Source: Oscillospiraceae bacterium (GTDB taxonomy: Bacteria; Bacillota; Clostridia; Oscillospirales; Oscillospiraceae). From it: a DNA stretch of 48,285 bases. The DNA lies in NCBI GenBank assembly GCA_017435615.1, contig JAFSET010000092.1, positions 1 through 48,285 on the forward strand. Reading direction: 5' to 3'. The notes beneath the pieces were generated by a model, which was not told the DNA's origin, ran no database searches, and saw nothing but the letters and a program-made list of their open reading frames with translations. Position numbers and translations under genes: made by a program. This document shows positions 1 to 9,360 of the stretch, one piece after another. Position 1 is the stretch's first letter. Each line of letters begins with the position of its first letter.

Positions 1-157
1 ATGTTACGCATCAGCGTTTTTCCTGTTTAACGAAACGGTAGAAACCTACCGACTTGTCATTGCGAGCCAGTGCGCACACTGGCGTGGCAATCCGTTTCCC
101 CGGCATTCGAAGAATGCCATTGCCCGTTAGGGCAATCGGCTCGATAAACTGGAATTC
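1..157. repeat. Right part of a composite palindromic repeat (copy A)
   Basis: This stretch aligns along its length with 3321-3494. It contains the core palindrome at 56-94 (CATTGCGAGCCAGTG ... CACTGGCGTGGCAATC), then two hairpins: GGCATTC/GAATGCC at 102-118 and ATTGCCC/GGGCAAT at 119-136. It ends with the outer end sequence CTCGATAAACTGGAATTC at 140-157. The left part lies outside the window. No gene is visible in it. Confidence 0.85.
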
Positions 158-240
158 ATATATTGGGTGGCACGGCGGACTATGCTGAAAAATAAAATTC
201 GTCTGTTCATAATTTGTGACTATTATTTTTCGTTCACTTG

Positions 241-249
241 TGCTATAAT
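241..249 (+). promoter_or_regulatory. Extended -10 promoter of secA
   Basis: TGCTATAAT is a perfect extended -10 element (TG, one base, TATAAT at 244-249). No good -35 box is seen at the standard distance; TTGTGA at 214-219 is too far. Transcription would begin near 256, just before the GAAGGAG ribosome binding site at 269-275. The promoter lies outside the repeat, so secA does not depend on read-through from it. Confidence 0.6.
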
Positions 250-289
250 GTATAAAATTATGCCTGCAGAAGGAGTTAAGAAATCAATT

Positions 290-3043
290 ATGGGTATTTT
301 TACAAAGCTTTTCGGAACCCGTTCCGACCGTGAGATCAAACGGATCCAGCCGATCGTGGATAAGATCCTGGCACTGGAGGAGGAGTATAAGGCCCTTTCC
401 GAGGCTGAGCTGAAGGCCAAGACTGCCTGGTTTAAGGACCGGCTGGCCAAGGGCGAGACTCTGGACGATTTGCTGCCGGAGGCTTTCGCGGCCATCCGTG
501 AGGCGGCAGACCGGGTATTGGGTATGCGGCCCTATCCGGTGCAGCTCATTGGCGGTATCGTGCTCCATCAGGGCCGGATCGCGGAAATGAAGACCGGTGA
601 AGGTAAGACCCTGGTGGCCGTGCTGCCCTGTTATCTGAACGCACTGACCGGCCGTGGTGTTCATGTGGTCACCGTCAATGATTACCTGGCTAAGCGTGAC
701 TCGGAGTGGATGGGCAAGGTCCACCGCTATATGGGTCTGACGGTAGGCCTGGTGATCCCCAGTATGACCCCGGCAGAGCGCCGTGTGTCCTATGCTGCCG
801 ACATTACCTACTGCACCAACAACGAGCTGGGCTTTGACTACCTGCGTGACAATATGGCTCTTTACAAGCAGGAGCTGGTACAGCGCGGCCACGCCTTTGC
901 CATCGTGGACGAGGTGGACTCTATTTTGATCGATGAGGCCCGTACACCTCTGATTATTTCCGGCAAGGGAGAGGACTCTTCCAAGCTTTACGAGCTGGCT
1001 GACAGCTTCGTGGCCGGTCTGCGGAAGCAGGTCTTTGCCAAGACCGACGAAAAGGAAGTCCAGGACGACTACGACTGCGACTACATCGTGGACGAAAAAT
1101 CCCGCTCTGTATCCCTGACAGCCAGCGGTATTGCCAAGGCAGAGCGGCAGTTTGGTGTGGAAAATCTGGCAGATCCGGAAAACGCCACCTTGTCCCACCA
1201 CTTAAATCAGGCCATGAAGGCCCGGGGCCTGATGAAAAAGGACATTGACTATGTGGTCAAGGATGGACAGATCATCATCGTGGATGAATTTACAGGCCGT
1301 TTGATGTACGGCAGACGCTACAACGAAGGTTTGCATCAGGCTATCGAGGCCAAGGAAAAGGTGGATGTGGCCGGTGAAAGCAAGACCCTTGCCACCATTA
1401 CCTTCCAGAATTTCTTCCGGCTGTACGACAAGCTTTCCGGCATGACCGGTACGGCACTGACAGAGGAAGAGGAATTCGGCTCCATTTACAATTTGGATGT
1501 GGTGGAGATCCCCACCAACCGTCCTGTGATCCGGATCGATCAGCCGGATACCGTTTATAAAACGGAAGCCGGAAAGTTCCGTGCCATTATCCGGCAGGTG
1601 CAGGCCTGTCACGAAAAGGGACAGCCAGTGCTGGTAGGCACGGTGTCCATTGAGAAAAGTGAGCTGCTGTCCAAGCTGCTCAAGCGCACCGGCGTGCCTC
1701 ACAATGTGCTCAACGCCAAGAACCACGAACAGGAAGCGCAGATCGTTGCCCAGGCCGGTAAGCTGGGTGCGGTGACCATTGCCACCAATATGGCTGGCCG
1801 TGGTACGGATATTGTGCTGGGCGGCAACGCCGAATATATGGCCATGAACGAACTGCGCAGACGGGATATTCCCGAAGAACTGCTGCAGCAGGCCAACGCC
1901 TACTCGGAAACCGACGATCCGGAAATTCTGTCCATCCGGGCAGAATACGAGCGGCTCCATGCCGGCTTCCGGGCCCAAATGGCCCAGGAGGCTCAGGCAG
2001 TCAAGGATGCCGGCGGCCTTTATATCATCGGCACCGAGCGGCACGAATCCCGCCGGATCGACAACCAGCTTCGTGGCCGTTCCGGCCGTCAGGGTGACCC
2101 GGGCGAGAGCCGGTTCTATCTGAGCCTGCAGGACGACCTGATGCGGCTGTTCTCCTCCGACCGGGTGATGGGTATGATGGATGCCCTGGGCCTGGATGAG
2201 GATACCCCCATCGACGCGAAGATTCTTTCCGGCGCGGTGGAAAATGCCCAGAAGAGCGTGGAAAGCCGGAACTTCCGTTCCAGAAAGAATGTGCTGGAAT
2301 ACGATAATGTTATGAACACCCAGCGTGAGGTGATCTATGCCCAGCGGCAGAAGGTGCTGGACGGTGAGGACCTGCAGCAGAATATGCTGAATATGCTCCG
2401 GGATGTGATCGATACGGCGGTAGCCGATACCCTGTCCGCCAGCGGCGGCGTGATGGACGAAGCTGGCCGGGAAGAGCTACGGTCCCGGCTGGGCGGCATC
2501 TATTTCGCCCCCAATCAGGAGCTGCCGGAGGATGGCACAAAGACCGAGCAGGTCCAGCAGCGGCTGTATGAGCTGGCAGAGCAGACCTATCAGGCCCGGG
2601 AGAAGATTTACGGCAGTCCCATGATGCGTGAGATGGAGCGTGTGATCATGCTCCGGGTGGTGGACGAATACTGGATGGACAACATCGATGCCATGGACGA
2701 TCTGAAGCAGGGCATCGGCCTGCGTGCCTATGGCCAGCACGATCCCGTGGTAGCCTACAAGGAAGAAGGCTACGAGATGTTCAGCGCAATGGTTACGGCC
2801 ATCCGGGAAGAAACGGTGCGCCGCCTGTTTACCTTCCGGCTGCAGCCTACGGTGCAGGTCCGCCGGGAAAAGGTGGCAAAGGAAACCTCTACCTCCGGTT
2901 CTGCCGAGAGTACCGTGAAGCGTCAGCCGGTGCGTAAGGCCGCCAACAAGGTAGGCCCCAATGACCCCTGCCCCTGCGGCAGCGGTAAAAAATACAAGAA
3001 GTGCTGCCGGGACAAGGACATTGCCGCCGGCATGGATAGCTGA
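290..3043 (+). CDS. secA: Protein translocase subunit SecA
   Basis: SecA is the ATPase motor that drives unfolded preproteins through the SecYEG channel at the cytoplasmic membrane. The protein has 917 residues, within the usual range. The Walker A segment GEGKT is at residues 103-107 and the DEVD Walker B box at 207-210, followed by the typical [12 protein letters not shown] segment. The C-terminal zinc-binding tail has the CxC...CC pattern (Cys894, 896, 905, 906). I chose ATG 290 because MGIFTKLFG is the normal SecA N-terminus and GAAGGAG lies 14 bases upstream. The frame stays open back to 167, but that extension overlaps the promoter and has no SecA-like sequence. The stop codon coincides with the left end of a composite repeat. 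It would export the large secreted proteins encoded further on. Confidence 0.98.
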   Translation: MGIFTKLFGTRSDREIKRIQPIVDKILALEEEYKALSEAELKAKTAWFKDRLAKGETLDDLLPEAFAAIREAADRVLGMRPYPVQLIGGIVLHQGRIAEMKTGEGKTLVAVLPCYLNALTGRGVHVVTVNDYLAKRDSEWMGKVHRYMGLTVGLVIPSMTPAERRVSYAADITYCTNNELGFDYLRDNMALYKQELVQRGHAFAIVDEVDSILIDEARTPLIISGKGEDSSKLYELADSFVAGLRKQVFAKTDEKEVQDDYDCDYIVDEKSRSVSLTASGIAKAERQFGVENLADPENATLSHHLNQAMKARGLMKKDIDYVVKDGQIIIVDEFTGRLMYGRRYNEGLHQAIEAKEKVDVAGESKTLATITFQNFFRLYDKLSGMTGTALTEEEEFGSIYNLDVVEIPTNRPVIRIDQPDTVYKTEAGKFRAIIRQVQACHEKGQPVLVGTVSIEKSELLSKLLKRTGVPHNVLNAKNHEQEAQIVAQAGKLGAVTIATNMAGRGTDIVLGGNAEYMAMNELRRRDIPEELLQQANAYSETDDPEILSIRAEYERLHAGFRAQMAQEAQAVKDAGGLYIIGTERHESRRIDNQLRGRSGRQGDPGESRFYLSLQDDLMRLFSSDRVMGMMDALGLDEDTPIDAKILSGAVENAQKSVESRNFRSRKNVLEYDNVMNTQREVIYAQRQKVLDGEDLQQNMLNMLRDVIDTAVADTLSASGGVMDEAGREELRSRLGGIYFAPNQELPEDGTKTEQVQQRLYELAEQTYQAREKIYGSPMMREMERVIMLRVVDEYWMDNIDAMDDLKQGIGLRAYGQHDPVVAYKEEGYEMFSAMVTAIREETVRRLFTFRLQPTVQVRREKVAKETSTSGSAESTVKRQPVRKAANKVGPNDPCPCGSGKKYKKCCRDKDIAAGMDS

Positions 3044-3494
3044 ATTTCAGTTTATCGAGTTGTTTGAACTTTGCGGAAACCCACCGATTTGTCATTGCGA
3101 GCCAGTGCGCACACTGGCGTGGCAATCTCAAAATGCAAGGCGATGTATTGTGCATTCTAAAGGACCCGTGCCAGCCAAAAAATATTTATTATTTAAGGTT
3201 CCCAATATCCTTTGGTAGTCTGAATGAATAAAGTTCCCCTTTGAGATTGCCACGCCGCCTTTTGGCGGCTCGCAATGACACCGCTTTAGGTTTTTTGGTT
3301 TTGCTGCAAATAACGCAAAAATGTTGCGTATCAGTGATTTTCCTGTTTAGCAAAACAGTGGAAACCCACCAATATGTCATTGCGAGCCAGTGCGCACACT
3401 GGTATGGCAATCCGTTACCTCTTGCAATGCGCAGCATTGCGCCGCCCGTAGGGCGGCAATTTGATACCAACAACAGCTCGATAAATCGGAATTT
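3042..3494. repeat. Composite palindromic repeat element (copy B) filling the secA-SBP gap
   Basis: This 453-bp stretch has inverted outer ends: GAATTTCAGTTTATCGAG at 3042-3059 and CTCGATAAATCGGAATTT at 3477-3494, matching at 14 of 18 positions when one is reversed. It contains a smaller inverted-repeat element at 3091-3279, then a right part (3321-3494) homologous to window positions 1-157. Hairpins GCAATGC/GCATTGC (3424-3440) and GCCGCCC/GGGCGGC (3441-3457) stand where copy A has different stems. The element begins within the secA stop codon and ends 9 bases before the next ribosome binding site region. No gene is supported here. Confidence 0.8.
3091..3279. repeat. MITE-like inner element, 189 bp, with palindromic inverted ends
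   Basis: The left end starts GTCATTGCGAGCC and runs to GGCAATCTCAAA. The right end is its inverse, TTTGAGATTGCC to GGCTCGCAATGAC. The centre carries AAAGGACCCGTGCCAGCC near 3160 and ATCCTTTGGTA...CTGAATGAATAAAG near 3208-3234. Both are conserved in the copy at 48126-48285, although the bases between them differ. AAAGGA and TCCTTT could pair. There is no transposase, so it would be non-autonomous. Confidence 0.75.
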
Positions 3495-3521
3495 GAAGAA
3501 CAAAGAAAGGAACCGGGGGCA

Positions 3522-5060
3522 ATGAAGCGTATTGTTTCCATTTTTATATGTTTGGCACTGCTGTGCGCATTGTTTGCGGGCTGCGGCAGTGATAACGAAG
3601 TGTATGTGCCCACCGGTGACGGCTTGGGCGGCGTGGAAGCACCGCCGTCGGCTACTGAGCCGCCGGATCAGGTGCTGACCCTGACCTATTATAAGGAGAA
3701 GACCCTCAACCCCCTGTCCTGCACGGATTATACCAACCGCGCTCTGTTTTCTTTGCTGTACCAGGGTCTGTTTTCCGTAGACCGGGATTACCACATTGAG
3801 CCGGTGCTGTGCAAAAATTACCGCATATCCGAGGATATGAAGACCTATGTGTTTTATCCGGAGACGGCTGCGTTTTCCGACGGTAGTCGGCTGACGGTGC
3901 AGGATGTACTGGCAACGCTTCAGGCTGCCCGGGAGAGCATCTATTACAGCGGCCGGTTCCAGCACATTACAGATATCAGCCTGACTGAAGACAGCGGCGT
4001 GCAGATTCTATTGGATACGCCTTATGAAAATCTGCCGTTGCTTTTGGATATTCCCATCATCCCGGCCACACAGTTAGAAAGCGAACGCCCTGCCGGTACC
4101 GGTCCCTATCTGCTGGACGAAACAGGCAATACGGCCCGTCTGCGCCGGCGCAGCGATTGGTGGTGCAGCGCGGATATGGCGGTGAGCGCACCGTCCATTA
4201 CCTTGCTGGAGGCCCAGTCCAATCCCCAGATCCGGGATAATTTCCAATTTGGAGACCTGAGCGTGGTGTGTACCGACCCCGGCTCGGACCGGTTTGCGGA
4301 TTACCGCTGTGACTATGAGCTGTGGAGCTGCGAAAACGGTATGTTTATGTACCTGGCCTGTTCCTCCGACAGCGCGGTATTTGCCAATGAGGGCCTGCGC
4401 ACGGCCCTGACCCACGCCATCGACCGGGAGTTTTTGGTGGATGAGTTTTATAAAGGCTATGCAGAAGGCGTGACTTTGCCGGCTTCGCCCAAGTTTCCTT
4501 ATTATAATCAGAACCTTGCCGCCAAATATGGCTTTGACAGTGTGAAGTTTGCTGCCGCGGTCAGTGAAGCGGACCTGGTGGGCGCAGAGGTCAGTCTGCT
4601 GGTAAACAGCGGTGACTCCTTGCGTGTGCGTGTCGCGCGGGCCATTGCGGATATGCTGACGGAGTGCGGCCTGAAGGTCACCGTCAATGCCCTTTCCGGA
4701 AATGACTACACCTATTCCATTCAGGTGCGGACCTTTGACCTGTATTTGGGACAGACGGTGCTTTCTCCCAATATGGACCTGTCTGCCTTTTTCCATACCT
4801 ACGGCGCATTAAGCTTTGGTGGCATCAACGATGTGGGTGCCTACAATCTGTGTCAGGAAGCGCTGGCCAACTACGGTAACTATTACAGCCTTTATAAATA
4901 TGTCATGGACAACGGCCTGCTGGTTCCGGTTTTGTTCCGCAGCTATGCGGTGTTTGGCAACCGCGGCGTACTCACCGGCCTGGCCCCGGCCCGGGATAAC
5001 CTGTTTTACTACTCGGTAGGAAAAACTATGGAGCAGGCTCTGCTCCGGTCAGAGGGATAG
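3522..5060 (+). CDS. Family-5 (oligopeptide-type) solute-binding lipoprotein
   Basis: A 512-residue predicted lipoprotein. The signal peptide (MKRIVSIFICLALLCALFAG) ends in a lipobox with the lipidated Cys at residue 21. The body resembles the periplasmic-type binding proteins of dipeptide/oligopeptide ABC importers (SBP_bac_5): an early TLTYYKEKTLNPLS segment, a FSDGSRLTVQDV segment, and TALTHAIDREFLVDEFYKGYAEG, which matches the conserved region where such proteins read A...AIDR..I. No permease or ATPase gene is adjacent, so it is an orphan here. Its ligand cannot be told; some relatives bind peptides, others sugars or nickel. The ribosome binding site is AAGGA at 3507-3511. The whole upstream gap is repeat element, so it is transcribed either from within the repeat or by read-through from secA. 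Confidence 0.85.
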   Translation: MKRIVSIFICLALLCALFAGCGSDNEVYVPTGDGLGGVEAPPSATEPPDQVLTLTYYKEKTLNPLSCTDYTNRALFSLLYQGLFSVDRDYHIEPVLCKNYRISEDMKTYVFYPETAAFSDGSRLTVQDVLATLQAARESIYYSGRFQHITDISLTEDSGVQILLDTPYENLPLLLDIPIIPATQLESERPAGTGPYLLDETGNTARLRRRSDWWCSADMAVSAPSITLLEAQSNPQIRDNFQFGDLSVVCTDPGSDRFADYRCDYELWSCENGMFMYLACSSDSAVFANEGLRTALTHAIDREFLVDEFYKGYAEGVTLPASPKFPYYNQNLAAKYGFDSVKFAAAVSEADLVGAEVSLLVNSGDSLRVRVARAIADMLTECGLKVTVNALSGNDYTYSIQVRTFDLYLGQTVLSPNMDLSAFFHTYGALSFGGINDVGAYNLCQEALANYGNYYSLYKYVMDNGLLVPVLFRSYAVFGNRGVLTGLAPARDNLFYYSVGKTMEQALLRSEG

Positions 5061-5116
5061 CTTTGGAACGGAAATGACCGGATTTTGAAAAAATTTTGAA
5101 TTTTGATAAAAAGCAC

Positions 5117-5145
5117 TTGCATTTTATGAAGGGATGGGCTATGAT
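5117..5145 (+). promoter_or_regulatory. Sigma-A promoter of groES-groEL
   Basis: TTGCAT at 5117-5122 and TATGAT at 5140-5145 are separated by exactly 17 bases. The predicted start near 5152 places the CIRCE operator directly over the start of the transcript, the usual HrcA arrangement. Confidence 0.85.
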
Positions 5146-5154
5146 ATAGAAGCT

Positions 5155-5181
5155 TTAGCACTCTGGCGAAAAGAGTGCTAA
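5155..5181 (+). promoter_or_regulatory. CIRCE operator (HrcA binding site)
   Basis: TTAGCACTC, nine bases, then GAGTGCTAA: a perfect match to the CIRCE consensus. HrcA binds this inverted repeat and represses chaperone genes until heat or misfolded protein titrates GroEL. The hrcA gene is not in the window. Confidence 0.97.
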
Positions 5182-5237
5182 AAAATGTAGATATTTGGCA
5201 ATTGCCAGTCTAAATAATCTCAAACGGAGGAAATAAT

Positions 5238-5513
5238 ATGAAACTGAGACCCATGGCAGACAACATTCTGCTCAAGGCTACCGAAGCCGAGGAGACCACA
5301 TCCTTCGGCATCATTCTGGCTACTTCCAACAAGGAAAAGCCCGCAATCTACGAGGTGGTTTCCGCAGGCCCCGGCACCAAGGACGTGACTGTGACCGTCA
5401 AGCCCGGTGACAAGGTGGTTGTCGGCAATTATGTCGGCAGCGAGATCAAGCTGGACGGCGTGGACTACAAGTTTGTCAAGCAGGATGACATCCTGGCTGT
5501 TGTGATCGACTGA
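5238..5513 (+). CDS. groES: Co-chaperonin GroES
   Basis: A 91-residue co-chaperonin that caps the GroEL ring in the cytoplasm. It begins MKLRPMADNILLKATEAEE, the typical GroES start, and has a mobile-loop region (TTSFGIILATSNKEKP) where GroES contacts GroEL, with the loop Ile-Ile-Leu. It ends with the usual KQDDILAVV strand. GGAGG lies 7 bases before ATG. It is the first gene of a two-gene operon with groEL 18 bases downstream, under the promoter and CIRCE site at 5117-5181. Confidence 0.98.
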   Translation: MKLRPMADNILLKATEAEETTSFGIILATSNKEKPAIYEVVSAGPGTKDVTVTVKPGDKVVVGNYVGSEIKLDGVDYKFVKQDDILAVVID

Positions 5514-5528
5514 GTAAGGAGGAACTGA

Positions 5529-7166
<1,638 letters not shown>

Positions 7167-7173
7167 TAAAAAA

Positions 7174-7205
7174 TCCGGGATGGCAAAGCCATCCCGGAAA
7201 ATTTT
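7174..7205. terminator. Bidirectional terminator between groEL and fucO
   Basis: The stem TCCGGGATGGC (7174-7184) pairs perfectly with GCCATCCCGGA (7188-7198) across an AAA loop. It is followed by AAATTTTT on the plus strand and preceded by AATAAAAAA, which gives a U-run on the minus strand. It can end both convergent transcripts. Confidence 0.9.
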
Positions 7206-7212
7206 TATGTTC

Positions 7213-8355
7213 TTACATCAGCTTGCGGATCAGGCCCTTGATGTCTTCCACAGAGGCCTCCTTGGGATTGCCGGGTGCGCAGGCATCGGCATAAGCGGAC
7301 TCTGCCAGGAATTGCAGATCCTCTTCCTTGATTTTTTCCAGCTTGGTGGGAATACCCACGTCCACACTGAGCTGACGGACGGCATCCACAGCAGCCTTGC
7401 GGTACTGCTCGGGGCTCATGCCGGTGGTGTCAACGCCCATAGCCTCGGCCACAGCCTTCAGCTTTTCGCCGGTGCAGTCGGCATTGTATTCCATCACGAT
7501 GGGCAGCATCATGGCGCAGGCTACGCCGTGGGGAGTGTCGTATACGGCACCTAAGGTGTGAGCCACGGAGTGCGCAATGCCCAGGCCCACATTGGAGAAG
7601 GCCATACCGGTGACGAACTGACCCAGAGCCATACCCTCACGGCCCTCAGGATCGTTGTTGACAGCGCCGCGCAGACTCTTGGCAATCAGGCGAATGGCCT
7701 CCAAATTCAGGCAATCCGGCAGTGCCCAGGCACCCTTGGTGGTGTAGCCTTCAATGGCGTGGGTCAGGGCATCCATACCGGTGGCGGCAGTCAGGCCCTT
7801 AGGCATGGTGGACATCATATCCGGGTCCACGATGGCGATGTTGGGAATGTCGTTCACATCCACGCAGACGAATTTCCGCTTGCGCTCCACGTCGGTAATG
7901 ACGTAATTGATGGTAGCCTCCGCGGCGGTGCCGGCGGTGGTGGGGACGGCAATGGTGTAGACCGTGGGATTCTTGGTGGGGGCAACGCCCTCCAGGCTGC
8001 GCACATCCTCGAATTCCGGATTGTTGATGATGATGCCGATGGCCTTGCCGGTGTCCATGGAGGAGCCGCCGCCAATGGTGATCATGTAATCCGCACCGGA
8101 AGCCTTGTAAGCAGCTACACCGGCCTTAACATTTTCGATGGTGGGATTGGGCTTGATATCGGAGTAGATCTCATAGGCCATACCATTGGCATCCAGCAGA
8201 TCCGTGACCTTCTTGGTTACGCCGAATTTTACCAGATCCGGGTCAGAGGCAACAAAGGCCTTTTTAAAGCCCTTAGCCGCAATAATTCCGGGAATTTCGC
8301 CGATGGCACCTTTGCCATGATAGGAAATGGGGTTGGAAACAAAACGATTTGCCAT
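7213..8355 (-). CDS. fucO: Lactaldehyde reductase, iron-dependent alcohol dehydrogenase (FucO type)
   Basis: A 380-residue group III (iron) alcohol dehydrogenase. FucO reduces L-lactaldehyde to 1,2-propanediol with NADH during anaerobic fucose or rhamnose breakdown. The sequence closely follows what I recall of E. coli FucO, e.g. NNPEFEDVRSLEG, AGTAAEATINYVITD, RKFVCVD and GLGIAHSVAHTLGA. The nucleotide site is GGGSSMDTGKAI near residue 96. Metal ligands are Asp195, His199, His262 and His276, one position off the FucO numbering. I chose ATG at 8355 because GGAGG lies nine bases upstream and MANRF matches FucO; an upstream in-frame ATG at 8382 has no such site. The role fits rhamnose released by the downstream locus, though related enzymes act on other alcohols. 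Confidence 0.88.
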   Translation of the reverse strand: MANRFVSNPISYHGKGAIGEIPGIIAAKGFKKAFVASDPDLVKFGVTKKVTDLLDANGMAYEIYSDIKPNPTIENVKAGVAAYKASGADYMITIGGGSSMDTGKAIGIIINNPEFEDVRSLEGVAPTKNPTVYTIAVPTTAGTAAEATINYVITDVERKRKFVCVDVNDIPNIAIVDPDMMSTMPKGLTAATGMDALTHAIEGYTTKGAWALPDCLNLEAIRLIAKSLRGAVNNDPEGREGMALGQFVTGMAFSNVGLGIAHSVAHTLGAVYDTPHGVACAMMLPIVMEYNADCTGEKLKAVAEAMGVDTTGMSPEQYRKAAVDAVRQLSVDVGIPTKLEKIKEEDLQFLAESAYADACAPGNPKEASVEDIKGLIRKLM

Positions 8356-8420
8356 TCTTTCATTCCTCCGTAAGATGTTCAATTTGCGGCTGCGGATAAC
8401 CCGTCAGCCACTATTATTTT

Positions 8421-8448
8421 ATCATACGGACAAATACTTAGGCAACAA
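8421..8448 (-). promoter_or_regulatory. Candidate promoter of fucO
   Basis: Read on the minus strand: TTGTTG (8448-8443), 16 bases, TATGAT (8426-8421). This leaves a leader of roughly 60 bases before the fucO start codon. Confidence 0.5.
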
Positions 8449-8453
8449 AATAC

Positions 8454-8485
8454 TTGTACAAATATCAATCGATAAATTTGTATAA
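8454..8485. promoter_or_regulatory. Inverted repeat upstream of fucO promoter, candidate operator
   Basis: TTGTACAAAT (8454-8463) and ATTTGTATAA (8476-8485) form an imperfect inverted repeat around an ATCGAT-centred spacer of 12 bases. It sits just upstream of the -35 box, a position suited to an activator. It does not match the Rex consensus. The binding protein is unknown. Confidence 0.4.
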
Positions 8486-8502
8486 TTTGCCGGAAATATG
8501 TA

Positions 8503-8536
8503 CTGCCGGACGGTCTTGAAAAGACCGGTCCGGCAG
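8503..8536 (-). terminator. Hairpin terminator after the spore protein gene
   Basis: CTGCCGGACGGTCTT pairs with AAGACCGGTCCGGCAG, 15 base pairs with one bulge and a short loop. It begins seven bases after the stop codon of the minus-strand gene. The U-run is poor (TATTT some bases later), so termination may be incomplete. Confidence 0.6.
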
Positions 8537-8543
8537 GTGGGAC

Positions 8544-8738
8544 TTACTGCAGACCCTGCTCGTAAGCCTCGATCATCTTCTTGACCATCTGGCCGCCGAC
8601 GGAGCCGGCTTCCCGGGAGGTCAGGTGACCGTTGTAGCCGTTCTGCAGGTTCACGCCAACTTCCTGGGCAGCCTGCATCTTGAAGCGATCCATCGCCTCA
8701 CGGGCCTGGGGAACATTGATCTGGTTGTTGTTCTTCAT
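8544..8738 (-). CDS. Alpha/beta-type small acid-soluble spore protein
   Basis: A 64-residue protein of the SASP alpha/beta family. These coat spore DNA, shift it to an A-like form, protect it from UV, and are cut by the Gpr protease on germination. Family marks visible are the QEVGVNL segment near residue 25 (Gpr cleavage region), the YNGHLTSREAGSVGGQMVKKMI block and the short acidic/amide-rich start. GGAG precedes ATG at good spacing. Such genes are normally sigma-G dependent; I did not find a convincing sigma-G promoter. Its presence is the best evidence in the window that the organism forms spores. Confidence 0.95.
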   Translation of the reverse strand: MKNNNQINVPQAREAMDRFKMQAAQEVGVNLQNGYNGHLTSREAGSVGGQMVKKMIEAYEQGLQ

Positions 8739-8758
8739 AACTTCTCTCTCCTTCTTTT

Positions 8759-8783
8759 GCCCCGGTCACAGACCGGGGCTTTT
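8759..8783 (+). terminator. Strong hairpin with T-run upstream of the spore protein gene
   Basis: GCCCCGGTC (8759-8767), loop ACA, GACCGGGGC (8771-8779), then TTTT. On the plus strand this is a terminator shape with no obvious plus-strand gene before it. On the minus strand it lies just upstream of the SASP ribosome binding site and could be a 5' leader stem in that mRNA. Confidence 0.5.
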
Positions 8784-9300
8784 GTCCTCGGTCTATGTTC
8801 AGAGCTTTTTTGGCGGTTTTTCCGCCGCAAACATAGCTTTGCCGAAAAGGGAAGAATTATAATTGTTTCTTTTTAGAAAACTGCACAATTTATGGAAACT
8901 GGGTGAAAATGAACGATTTTATCAATGGGGATACTGCACCCATTTTCAAAAATCTACGAAATCGAAAGGAACACATTGTTATGAAGCATCAAGATCTTTC
9001 CAACAGTTTAGAAGCCCAACTCAATAAACTGGCACGGCACGATCGTCAAGGCGGCTACCGAACCAGAGAGAGGTACAATATGGCAAAGAAACGGTTTTGC
9101 TGCTTTCTTGCGGAGAAATTTCATCTGCAAAAGCTATCCGATAGTAACAGTAGAATTTGCTGTAGTGCATCTTGGCAAATATAGTCCGAATGTTGCGTTT
9201 GGTCTGTTTTTTAATAAATATGGTTCTTGATGTTGTAAAAATAATATGATATTTTTTCCGGCAGTTAAGTTTAAATTGGAAAAAGTAATATCAGCAAGAA
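8784..9300. other. Gene-poor region around a truncated integrase-like ORF
   Basis: Apart from the short ORF at 8981-9184, I see no convincing gene, RNA or mobile element. A small GGCGG/CCGCC hairpin lies at about 8811-8825. The part after 9185 is A+T-rich compared with the neighbouring genes, which suggests decayed foreign DNA. Confidence 0.5.
8981..9184 (+). pseudogene. Truncated N-terminal part of a tyrosine-recombinase-like integrase
   Basis: The 67-residue product (MKHQDLSNSLEAQ...) resembles the N-terminal SAM-like DNA-binding domain of integrases carried by Clostridia mobile elements. The similar segments are LARHDRQGGYRTRERY and KRFCCFLAEKFHLQKL. The catalytic domain (Arg...His-x-x-Arg...Tyr) is absent; the frame stops soon after and nothing similar follows. 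AAAGGA lies before the ATG; the frame is also open from 8903. I read it as a remnant of a lost element, based on remembered family resemblance. A small intact protein of another kind is possible. Confidence 0.5.
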
Positions 9301-9329
9301 TTGCTTTTTGCTGCACGGTGATGTAGAAT
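9301..9329 (+). promoter_or_regulatory. Candidate promoter of uxaA
   Basis: TTGCTT (9301-9306), 17 bases, TAGAAT (9324-9329). The leader to the uxaA start would be about 25 bases and contains the AGAAGGAAGTGAG ribosome binding region. Confidence 0.5.
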
Positions 9330-9360
9330 AAAAACAGTTTTTAGAAGGAAGTGAGCGGAT

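Noticed and set aside
2961-3218. A plus-strand ORF of 85 codons spanning the secA end and the repeat
   Set aside because: It overlaps the secA zinc tail in another frame and continues into palindromic repeat; no ribosome binding site.
3189-3965. A 258-codon minus-strand ORF
   Set aside because: It runs across repeat DNA and the start of the solute-binding lipoprotein gene without any family resemblance.
7854-8075. A 73-codon minus-strand ORF rich in Pro, Ala and Ser
   Set aside because: It overlaps fucO in another frame on the same strand and is explained by its base composition.
8784-8980. A sigma-G promoter for the spore protein gene
   Set aside because: I searched for TGAATA and CATACTA-type boxes at proper spacing on the minus strand and found only partial matches.
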